Assembly (NCBI GenBank): GCA_005801025.1
Contig: SYDZ01000070.1
Coordinates: 1-8,966, forward strand
DNA length: 8,966 nucleotides
Reading direction: 5' to 3'
Source: Actinomycetota bacterium
GTDB taxonomy: Bacteria; Actinomycetota; Acidimicrobiia; Acidimicrobiales; Ilumatobacteraceae
The stretch's first letter is position 1. Each line of letters starts with the position of its first letter. The position numbers and the translations under genes were made by a program. Below the pieces are notes generated by a model. The model ran no database searches and was not told the origin of the DNA. It was given only the letters and a program-made list of their open reading frames with translations. Shown in pieces: positions 1 through 5,545 of this stretch.

Positions 1-846
1 ACCGTCATTAAATGTTGTGCGGTCTATTAAACCAATGTCATCCCACAACGTCTGGGTGAGAGGTTCGGTGGCGATCATTAAGGAATACAGGGGCAAGATC
101 TCCCGACTGTGCCCTTTTAATGAAGAAGTGAAGGCCTCTGTTGCCCGAATAATGACCCCAGTATCGATATCGCCTGTACTCGTGTGTACTCGAGTGGGGG
201 AGAGGGAGCGTACTTCCACTCCCTCATAAATTTCAACATCCCGTTGCCGGAGACTCTGTGCTAATCCATTCACCAACTTTCTTGGATGTAAAACTGCGCT
301 GTCCGCATCAAAAACCGCTGAAAGTGCTCCCTGCATGTTGACAACTGAACGAGTTTCACTGGCCGAGAGAATTCGTAGATGATCGGCATCAATATTAAAT
401 CTGCGAGCCGTATCGACCCGAGCGCGGGCTTTTTGCAACTGCGATTGCGAACGACAAACATCAATTGATCCTCCCTTGTGGAAATCACAGTTAATGCCAA
501 GTGCAGTGATTTGGTGATCAATCTCATCAACGGTGTCATGCATTGCACATTGCATCGCCGTAGCGAGAACGGCACCATGGGACTTCTCCAGCGATTCAAG
601 AGACATCGGTAGCAACGATGAGCACCACCCACCGTTTCGACCACTTGCCCCAAATCCCACCGAGTTTTTTTCCAATATGCATATTCTCCACAGGGGAAAA
701 CGTTGTTGTAGGTAATGAGCCGACCAAAGTCCAGTCAATCCAGCGCCAACGATCACGACATCTGCGGTGGACGGAACGGAATCCGCCTCGATGCGGGATT
801 GTGCAGAGGGGATTTCATCCCACAGGCAGCCGTGCAGAGCCGTCAT
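1..846 (-). CDS. FAD-dependent oxidoreductase, DAO family (partial; C-terminus off the left edge)
   Basis: The reading frame stays open from the ATG at 846 to base 1, giving 282 residues; relatives are roughly 450 long, so about the last third is missing. After a 28-residue lead rich in small residues comes the dinucleotide-binding strand-turn-helix VIVGAGLTG (31-39), with a Glu at about 59 ending the second strand (LEK), as expected for binding the FAD ribose. The motif FGASGRNGGW (65-74) is typical of the DAO-family group containing gamma-glutamylputrescine oxidase (PuuB) and related amine or amino-acid oxidases. The family oxidises C-N bonds to an imine, often using O2, and is usually soluble. 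The exact substrate cannot be read here. Its start lies 9 bases after the panC stop, with only a weak ribosome site (AAGGTAAG-like), so it is probably co-transcribed with panBC. Family confidence is high; function beyond that is open. Confidence 0.85.
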   Translation of the reverse strand, partial: MTALHGCLWDEIPSAQSRIEADSVPSTADVVIVGAGLTGLWSAHYLQQRFPLWRICILEKNSVGFGASGRNGGWCSSLLPMSLESLEKSHGAVLATAMQCAMHDTVDEIDHQITALGINCDFHKGGSIDVCRSQSQLQKARARVDTARRFNIDADHLRILSASETRSVVNMQGALSAVFDADSAVLHPRKLVNGLAQSLRQRDVEIYEGVEVRSLSPTRVHTSTGDIDTGVIIRATEAFTSSLKGHSREILPLYSLMIATEPLTQTLWDDIGLIDRTTFNDG

Positions 847-855
847 TTGCTTACC

Positions 856-1698
856 TTAGGCACAGAAAATGATGTTATCAATCAATCTGATGCCGTCAAG
901 AGTGCCTGCAAATAGCAGTACATCACCCGCATGGGCTTCCGAGACATCCTCAAGTGTCTGCGCATCAACGATTGCAATGTAGTCAATATTCTTGATCTCG
1001 TCACTACAGATCTGGCGGACGGGCTCAACTAATTCGTGTGTGTCGCGGACCCCAGATTGGAAAAGTGACAGAGAATGAAAAAGTCCTTGTGAGATTGAGA
1101 CAGCACGTCGTCGTGAGTCCTTGTTGAGGCGGACATTCCTGCTCGAGAGCGCCAACCCATCCTCTTCGCGAATCGTCGGTGCCATCACCATGTCAACGGG
1201 AATATCAAGATCTGTCATGAGCTTTCTCAAGACGGCGAACTGTTGGAAGTCTTTTTGACCAAAAATGGCGATATCTGGGGCCGATGCAGTTACTAGCTTG
1301 GTCACCACCGTAGTCACGCCCGAAAAATGTCCAGGTCGAGAGGCACCCTCAAATCGTGCGGTTAGCCCCGAAACCTCAACAGATGTTGCAAAGGATTCTG
1401 GATACATGCTTTCGCTACTGGGCATGTATAGGGCACTGACGCCACTGGAACGACAAATTGCAATGTCATCTTCAAGTGTTACGGGGTACGTCGCGAAGTC
1501 CTCTTCGATATTGAACTGTAATCGGTTCACGAAAATACTCACGATGACGAATTCGGCGTGTTGCTGTGCCACATGAATCAGCGAACGATGACCCCCATGA
1601 AGTGCGCCCATCGTCGGGACAAGAGCAATCTTTTGGCCACTCTGCCTCATTGAACGAGACAGATCACTTAATTCTCTTGCTGTCTCAACAATTTTCAT
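856..1698 (-). CDS. panC: Pantothenate synthetase (pantoate--beta-alanine ligase)
   Basis: PanC condenses (R)-pantoate with beta-alanine, using ATP through a pantoyl-adenylate, to give pantothenate, the precursor of coenzyme A; it is cytosolic. The 280-residue length is normal. Visible landmarks are PTMGALHGGH (28-37), holding the HxGH nucleotide-binding motif, FVNRLQF (56-62) with the pantoate-contacting Gln, RPGHFSGV (121-128), FGQKDFQQ (146-153) with the second pantoate-binding Gln, and LALSSRN (182-188), the KMSKS-like loop region. One oddity: residue 59 is Arg where the family has a nearly invariant Pro (FVNPxQF), a change one base away (CGA against CCA). The start ATG lies 5 bases after the panB stop with no good Shine-Dalgarno site, so translation is probably coupled to panB. 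There is no panD next to it in this window. Confidence 0.96.
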   Translation of the reverse strand: MKIVETARELSDLSRSMRQSGQKIALVPTMGALHGGHRSLIHVAQQHAEFVIVSIFVNRLQFNIEEDFATYPVTLEDDIAICRSSGVSALYMPSSESMYPESFATSVEVSGLTARFEGASRPGHFSGVTTVVTKLVTASAPDIAIFGQKDFQQFAVLRKLMTDLDIPVDMVMAPTIREEDGLALSSRNVRLNKDSRRRAVSISQGLFHSLSLFQSGVRDTHELVEPVRQICSDEIKNIDYIAIVDAQTLEDVSEAHAGDVLLFAGTLDGIRLIDNIIFCA

Positions 1699-1703
1699 GA
1701 AGG

Positions 1704-2531
1704 TCAGTGAAATGAATGTTCGTCGTCTGGAAAGATTCCGGACTGCACGTCACGGATAAATGATCGAGTCGCCTCAATAGAGGGCGTACGTATATCCGTG
1801 TAGTGCTTTGCAAAGCGATATTTTGAATCACAGAGTCCGAGCACATCATGAAGAACGAGGACCTGTCCATCACAATGAATTCCAGCACCGATACCGATCG
1901 TTGGGATACTCACCTTCGCAGTAATTTCCTGTGCAAGTTCCATTGGCATGCCCTCAAGGACGACGGCACAGGCACCAGCCTGCTCAACGGCGTGGGCATC
2001 TTCGAGGATTCGTTCACGTCCGCCGGCTTCCATTCCTTCAGAGCGACCCTGAATTCGAAATCCTCCCATGCGATGAAAACTTTGCGGGGTCAATCCGATG
2101 TGTCCGATCACGGGTATGTCCACGCGAGTAATGGCGGCGATGGTCTCAGCCATATGCACACCACCCTCAAGTTTGACGCATTGCGCGCCATTCTTCATCA
2201 GTTCAATTGAGGAATGAACGGCCTGCTCTGGACTGACCTGATATGAACCGAAGGGTAGATCGCCGATAACGAGAGCTTTGGTACGAGCACGCGCCACGCA
2301 GCGAACGTGGTAGGCCATCTCTTGTAGATCAACTGCGAGCGTATTGTCTGCGCCTTGCACTACCATGCCCACTGAATCTCCGACGAGGATCATGTCGATT
2401 CCCGCAAGATCAACCAGTCTCGCGAAGGTCACGTCATAGGCGGTGATCATCGTCATTCGCCGACCTTGTGTTTTCCAACTGGCAAGGTCGGGCACAGTCA
2501 CTTTTCTGCGATCATCATTTGTCGTTGACAT
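1704..2531 (-). CDS. panB: 3-methyl-2-oxobutanoate hydroxymethyltransferase (ketopantoate synthase)
   Basis: PanB transfers a hydroxymethyl group from 5,10-methylene-THF to 2-oxoisovalerate, giving ketopantoate, the first committed step to pantothenate. It is a cytosolic TIM-barrel enzyme, usually a decamer. I chose the ATG at 2531 because GAGG lies 6 bases upstream and the resulting 275 residues match the family (about 265-280); the open frame continues 44 codons further upstream, but those residues do not look like PanB. Motifs present: TAYD (30-33), VGDSVGM (50-56) with metal-ligand Asp52, GDLPFGSY (90-97) with Asp91, VKLEGG (119-124) with Lys120 and Glu122, GHIGLTPQ (143-150), LEGMP (192-196) with the catalytic Glu193, and GIGAG (213-217). 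All expected active-site residues are there. It is followed by panC after 5 bases and preceded by a structured leader. Confidence 0.96.
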   Translation of the reverse strand: MSTTNDDRRKVTVPDLASWKTQGRRMTMITAYDVTFARLVDLAGIDMILVGDSVGMVVQGADNTLAVDLQEMAYHVRCVARARTKALVIGDLPFGSYQVSPEQAVHSSIELMKNGAQCVKLEGGVHMAETIAAITRVDIPVIGHIGLTPQSFHRMGGFRIQGRSEGMEAGGRERILEDAHAVEQAGACAVVLEGMPMELAQEITAKVSIPTIGIGAGIHCDGQVLVLHDVLGLCDSKYRFAKHYTDIRTPSIEATRSFIRDVQSGIFPDDEHSFH

Positions 2532-2646
2532 AGGTGGCCTCAAGCAGGGTAAGGAGATGAATAGGGCACAAACCGGGCCAACGCCCACTCGGAAACTAGC
2601 GACTTGCACGGCAAGTTTGGCTAGTGAGGCATTTATTTTTTGTGAT
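2532..2646 (-). promoter_or_regulatory. panB leader with hairpins
   Basis: This 115-base gap between the peptidase stop and the panB start holds, in the minus-strand sense, a bipartite hairpin (2596-2624), then a short GC hairpin GGGC-GTTG-GCCC (2575-2586), then the panB ribosome site GAGG (2538-2541). The GGGC arm of the second hairpin could instead pair with GCCC at 2564-2567, so alternative folds are possible. No run of U follows either hairpin on this strand, so an intrinsic terminator is not supported. No convincing -35/-10 pair was found. Any regulatory role is inference. Confidence 0.35.
2596..2624 (-). repeat. Inverted repeat / bipartite hairpin in the panB leader
   Basis: Read on the minus strand, CTAGC pairs with GCTAG (5 bp), then an unequal internal loop (CAA against C), then ACTTGC pairs with GCAAGT (6 bp) around a 3-base CGT loop. 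Both stems are perfect. It lies in the only sizeable non-coding gap inside the peptidase-panBC block. It could be an RNA structure, an mRNA-stabilising element or an operator for a dimeric protein; the sequence does not decide between them. Confidence 0.5.
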
Positions 2647-3726
2647 TTAGGGCATGTCGCCAAAAGCTGAGGGACATAGTTCTCGATAACACGGCAGCGT
2701 CTGTGTTGATGTGGCGGTCAAAATGGCTTCGGTGCAGGCTCGGGAAAAAACCTGGGCTCCAGCGGCCAAGATCGCATTCAGAAAAGCCGGACGTCCATGG
2801 GGATCAATGAAGGCTGGGTCCATGGTCTCAAGCGTGAGGCTTTCTTGAGCGACGGACAGGCCGAAAATTGTGTCGCCATCGTTCATCAGGTGCGCTGGGC
2901 GGATAGCGCGAGCGAGACCGTCATGGGCAACAGTGGCAAACTTCATGCATTCGGACTTGGTGAGAATTTGATTAGTGGCGACGACGCCGATCGTGGTATT
3001 CAAGTGTGGCGAAGTGGGCAATGTGTTGCCCTGCTGCAAAGAGGACAGATAGTCGATCAAACGACGCCGATCTATCGCTGATGGTTTGTGAAGCCGTCCC
3101 TGATTCACGTCCCATGGCAGTGCAGTCTCGGGATTAATAACGGAACCTATGGAGTTGACGACTGCCAAAGCCGAGACGATCACACCATCACCGAGGGTCA
3201 TACTGGCCATACCAAGACCCCCGCGAAGTCCACCAGAACGGGCCCCCACCCCCGCTCCAACTGTGCCCATGAGATCGGAGCGACTAGTTGCTCTCTGTGC
3301 CGCACGGCGTCCAAAAGAGGCATCAGGACGCATCTTAAAATTGCCACCTCGCCCGAGGTCGAAAATCACGGCGGCGGGAACAATGGGTACGACCCATCGT
3401 GGAGATTCACTTACTGGGTAACCGATGTGCTGATCCTCGAGTTCGTCCATGACACCTTGTGCTACGGCTAGGCCGTATGCACTTCCTCCAGTGAGGGCGA
3501 TTGCGTGTACCCGTTGCACCAAATTTTCTGGTCGCAGGACATCGGTTTCCCGAGTTCCTGGACCGCCGCCGCGCACGTCAACTCCAGCGACAGCGCCCAG
3601 CCCAGTCAAAACCACAGTGGTTCCGCTCAAATAGCCCTTGCCTGTGCGACTGAAATGTCCCACCTTGATTGCTCCAACATCGGTCAACGAACCTGAGTAG
3701 TGGACGCTTCGGGAGTCTGCCATCAT
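2647..3726 (-). CDS. P1 family (DmpA/BapA-type, S58) self-processing peptidase
   Basis: An Ntn-fold aminopeptidase-like protein of the DmpA/BapA/Rv1333 family, made as one chain that cuts itself before a Ser/Thr nucleophile. Seen in the 359-residue product: LTDVGAIKVGH near the N-terminus, GGGPGTRETDVL (53-64), LTGGSAYGLAVAQG (79-92), VPIVPAAVIFDLGRGG (113-128), GTVGAGVGA (154-162), GGLGMAS (169-175), and HLNTTIGVVAT (241-251), where Asn243-Thr244 is the likely self-cleavage bond and Thr244 the nucleophile. The motif GTRETD is diagnostic. Known members include D-aminopeptidases and beta-aminopeptidases that release beta-alanine from dipeptides. I placed the start at ATG 3726 (a second ATG follows at 3723), which fits the length of relatives; an in-frame TTG at 3756 is an alternative. 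No signal peptide is visible. It is the first gene of the block leading into panBC. Substrate unknown. Confidence 0.92.
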   Translation of the reverse strand: MMADSRSVHYSGSLTDVGAIKVGHFSRTGKGYLSGTTVVLTGLGAVAGVDVRGGGPGTRETDVLRPENLVQRVHAIALTGGSAYGLAVAQGVMDELEDQHIGYPVSESPRWVVPIVPAAVIFDLGRGGNFKMRPDASFGRRAAQRATSRSDLMGTVGAGVGARSGGLRGGLGMASMTLGDGVIVSALAVVNSIGSVINPETALPWDVNQGRLHKPSAIDRRRLIDYLSSLQQGNTLPTSPHLNTTIGVVATNQILTKSECMKFATVAHDGLARAIRPAHLMNDGDTIFGLSVAQESLTLETMDPAFIDPHGRPAFLNAILAAGAQVFSRACTEAILTATSTQTLPCYRELCPSAFGDMP

Positions 3727-3768
3727 CCTATGTTGGCAGAGTTGTGGGCAATACAACGCAATTTCGTT

Positions 3769-3775
3769 CTCCTTT
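3769..3775 (-). promoter_or_regulatory. Strong Shine-Dalgarno site upstream of the peptidase gene
   Basis: The minus strand reads AAAGGAG here, the best ribosome site in the neighbourhood, yet it is about 43 bases from the ATG at 3726. It stands 12 bases before an in-frame TTG (3756) and 7 bases before an out-of-frame TTG (3761). The latter opens 12 codons ending in a TGA that overlaps the ATG at 3726 as ATGA. Either the peptidase starts at TTG 3756, or a very short leader peptide is translationally coupled to it. Confidence 0.4.
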
Positions 3776-3797
3776 CAAAAAATGTCTCGGGCATAGA

Positions 3798-3803
3798 TAT
3801 TCT
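3798..3803 (+). promoter_or_regulatory. Possible -10 box (TATTCT) of a leaderless acyltransferase mRNA
   Basis: TATTCT fits the TANNNT pattern of a -10 element and ends 6 bases before the GTG at 3810, which lacks a usable Shine-Dalgarno site. That spacing would place the transcript start at or next to the start codon. A weak -35-like TTCAAA lies 18 bases upstream. The assignment rests on pattern only. Confidence 0.35.
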
Positions 3804-3809
3804 CTAAGA

Positions 3810-4481
3810 GTGATAGATCAGCCAGCCTTTGAGGCACAACCCTTGGGACGATGGCGTGCTTGGCGTAATCGCTCCTTCTCGGGTCTCGTGCATTACCTCT
3901 GGGAGATGGCTACTGAGTCGGGTGCCATCGGAGGCTCAACAAAAAAGGGAAGACTGTTTGGCAGTTTTGGAGAACAGAGCGTGATCTGCTTTCCAGCGAA
4001 CACGATTTTTAATGAGCGGTTTATCCACATCGGGCGCAACACAATGATTGGTCCAGATTGCACCCTCTCCGCTGGAATGGTTCCTGGTCAAAAATGTTTG
4101 AGCGATCGAATTGTGACGATTGGGAATCGTTGCTTGATCGGAAAAGGTACGGGTATTGTTGGGCACTTCTCCATCGAGATCGGTGACGATGTGTGGACAG
4201 GGCACAATGTGTATATCACCGACCAAAATCATGGGTATGAGGACATCTCGCGTCCGATTTCAGTGCAGACCATGCCAGAGAAGGCAGTGCGTATCGGCAA
4301 CGGTTCTTGGCTTGGGTACGGGACTGTCGTTCTGCCTGGAGCCGATATCGGGGAGCACGTAGTCATTGGAGCGAACAGTGTTGTCACCGGAGTTATTCCA
4401 TCTTTTAGCGTGGCGGTTGGTTCGCCAGCCAAAGTCGTGAGACACTATGTCAATGGTTCTTGGGAACCTGTGATTTCTTAA
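3810..4481 (+). CDS. Left-handed beta-helix (hexapeptide-repeat) acyltransferase
   Basis: A 223-residue protein of the WbbJ/maltose-O-acetyltransferase-like group, which moves acetyl or another acyl group from acetyl-CoA to a hydroxyl, often on sugars or surface glycans; it acts as a trimer. An N-terminal helix (about 25-37, LVHYLWEMATESG) and a FGSFGEQSVI strand lead into hexapeptide coils with I-G-x-x steps at 74-89 (IGRNTMIGPDCTLSAG), 104-131 and 162-207. His141 in the loop ITDQNHGY is the expected catalytic base, and the last coil ends in VGSPAKVVRHY (203-213), the usual closing motif. The frame is open from 3669, but an ATG there would overlap the divergent peptidase; GTG 3810 keeps the conserved helix and has a -10-like box 6 bases upstream. 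Its stop interlocks with that of the opposing gene. There is no glycan gene next to it, so the acceptor is unknown. Confidence 0.88.
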   Translation: MIDQPAFEAQPLGRWRAWRNRSFSGLVHYLWEMATESGAIGGSTKKGRLFGSFGEQSVICFPANTIFNERFIHIGRNTMIGPDCTLSAGMVPGQKCLSDRIVTIGNRCLIGKGTGIVGHFSIEIGDDVWTGHNVYITDQNHGYEDISRPISVQTMPEKAVRIGNGSWLGYGTVVLPGADIGEHVVIGANSVVTGVIPSFSVAVGSPAKVVRHYVNGSWEPVIS

Positions 4482-5002
4482 ACGGCGAGGTCTTTTGGTG
4501 CGCCGCACGACTTCATGCGATTTGCTTGAGCGAAATAATCAATCAATGTTGATGCTGGTGAACCTTCGACCATTGACTCTGCAAAAGGGGCGTTTTCACC
4601 AGTGCGCAATATCGCCGTGTAGGCGATTCGACCGTTGATCCAGTCCTGAAAAATATCTCTCCAAGTATCGACTCGTTTTTGGTCTTGCGGACTGGCTAAC
4701 TGTTGCGAAGTGACGTCATCGAGCATTTTCTGAATGATCGCTGTAGCTTCATCAATAATGTCAGCACGCTCTGTCAAAGCGTTGGGGCCAACAGTATTAA
4801 TGCGTCTCAGGTCAAGCAAAGTATCTCGCTGAAGATTTGCTTTTTGGCACAACGCGTTGGCTCGTATTGTCCAGGAAGTGTCATCGACCGCAGCAACATT
4901 GTCTCTGGAAGGAGGGAAAAATAGAGCCCAGACCCAAAAGATGGCAATGCCAAGTGAAATAAAAGTCAATAACACTTTGACAGGCTGGCGGGGAATGCTC
5001 AC
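4478..5002 (-). CDS. Unrecognised single-pass membrane-anchored protein
   Basis: I do not recognise a named family. The 174-residue product has a short basic N-terminus (MSIPRQPVK), one hydrophobic segment at about 9-30 (LLTFISLGIAIFWVWALFF), then a soluble, mostly helical, charged domain of about 140 residues that should face outward by the positive-inside rule. Two cysteines, Cys52 (NALCQ) near the membrane and Cys166 (KSCGAP) near the C-terminus, could pair; both lie in the exported part. A segment with acidic and amphipathic helices (75-125) follows the first Cys. The start is GTG, sharing GTGA with the stop of the DoxX gene, so the two are almost certainly translated from one message. 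Function is not predictable; a partner or stabiliser of the DoxX protein is only a guess from position. Confidence 0.8.
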   Translation of the reverse strand: MSIPRQPVKVLLTFISLGIAIFWVWALFFPPSRDNVAAVDDTSWTIRANALCQKANLQRDTLLDLRRINTVGPNALTERADIIDEATAIIQKMLDDVTSQQLASPQDQKRVDTWRDIFQDWINGRIAYTAILRTGENAPFAESMVEGSPASTLIDYFAQANRMKSCGAPKDLAV

Positions 5003-5517
5003 GATGCTTTACTGGGGCGATAGCAAATGAGCATCTGCAAAATTCCTCCGCAAATTCCAAGAAGAGCGGTGATCACGAGCGAGTTCCAACCTGGTACCGA
5101 GAAATCAATCGCGTTATCTATAGACCAGTCTCCAGCACCGGTTGTGCCCACTGCCAAAGCACCTAACAAGATTGTGGCGCAATATTCCCAACCTTGATTT
5201 GGTTTGAAGATAAAAAAACCAACCTTGCCATGTGTCGTATAGATCGCCACGACCATGATTCCAATGACGCCTGCGGCTGCAAGTGGGGTCAACAATCCAA
5301 CTGCCAGCAACAGCCCGGCTCCTATTTCAGTGCTCGCAGCCAAACGTGCCTGCCACGTAGGCCACTTCATTCCCATACTTGCGAACCAGCCCGAGGTCCC
5401 AGCAAGCCCACCCGTACCGAAGACTTTGTTGTACCCGTGGTACGCCAGAAACAATCCCAAACACAAGCGCAAGATCAGCAAACCAAGATTAAGTTGATCG
5501 GAATAAGAAACTTCCAT
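4999..5517 (-). CDS. DoxX family membrane protein
   Basis: A 172-residue integral membrane protein of the DoxX family. Family features seen: LGLLILRLCLGLFLAYHGYNKVFG (11-34), the typical first helix with the H-G-x-x-K pattern, followed by a loop with GWFASMGMKWP, then helices at about 60-79 (AASTEIGAGLLLAVGLLTPL), 80-96 and 112-128, and a last hydrophobic stretch at 146-166 (the loop FKPNQGWEYC lies between). Members are linked loosely to quinone or respiratory redox functions and thiol stress; for most, including this one, the reaction is unknown. It is the first gene of a two-gene unit, overlapping the next start by 4 bases. No Shine-Dalgarno site precedes its ATG, but a -10-like TAATGT ends 6 bases upstream, hinting at a leaderless transcript. 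Confidence 0.87.
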   Translation of the reverse strand: MEVSYSDQLNLGLLILRLCLGLFLAYHGYNKVFGTGGLAGTSGWFASMGMKWPTWQARLAASTEIGAGLLLAVGLLTPLAAAGVIGIMVVAIYTTHGKVGFFIFKPNQGWEYCATILLGALAVGTTGAGDWSIDNAIDFSVPGWNSLVITALLGICGGILQMLICYRPSKAS

Positions 5518-5545
5518 ATCGCTACATTACTGCTAGGAATTCATT
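5518..5545. promoter_or_regulatory. 28-bp divergent gap between doxX-like and ABC genes
   Basis: Only 28 bases separate the two opposed start codons. On the minus strand TAATGT (5524-5529) ends 6 bases before the DoxX ATG. On the plus strand AGGA (5535-5538) sits 7 bases before the ABC gene's GTG. The gap is too short for two full promoters, so at least one must extend into the opposite coding region, and transcription of the two directions may interfere. Confidence 0.4.

Noticed and set aside
270..653. 127-codon minus-strand open frame
   Set aside because: It is an alternative frame inside the FAD oxidoreductase, whose continuous 282-codon frame carries the FAD-binding motifs; this frame shows no recognisable domain.
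2596..2646. Panel of T residues next to the 2596-2624 hairpin as an intrinsic terminator
   Set aside because: The T-rich run lies on the plus strand about ten bases past the hairpin, while both flanking genes are read on the minus strand, where no U-run follows.
2532..2663. 44-codon upstream extension of panB
   Set aside because: The ATG at 2531 has a well-spaced GAGG and gives normal PanB length; the extension overlaps the peptidase end and the hairpins and has no PanB-like sequence.
3088..3471. 127-codon plus-strand frame opposite the peptidase
   Set aside because: It is a shadow of a well-supported gene, with no domain-like sequence.
3669..3809. Upstream extension of the acyltransferase to ATG 3669
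   Set aside because: It would overlap the start of the divergent peptidase, and its residues do not resemble the family's N-terminus.
4495..4515. Small GC palindrome (GTGCG-C-CGCAC) near the convergent stops as a terminator
   Set aside because: The one-base loop cannot form a normal hairpin and no U-run follows; it encodes the C-terminal CGAP residues.
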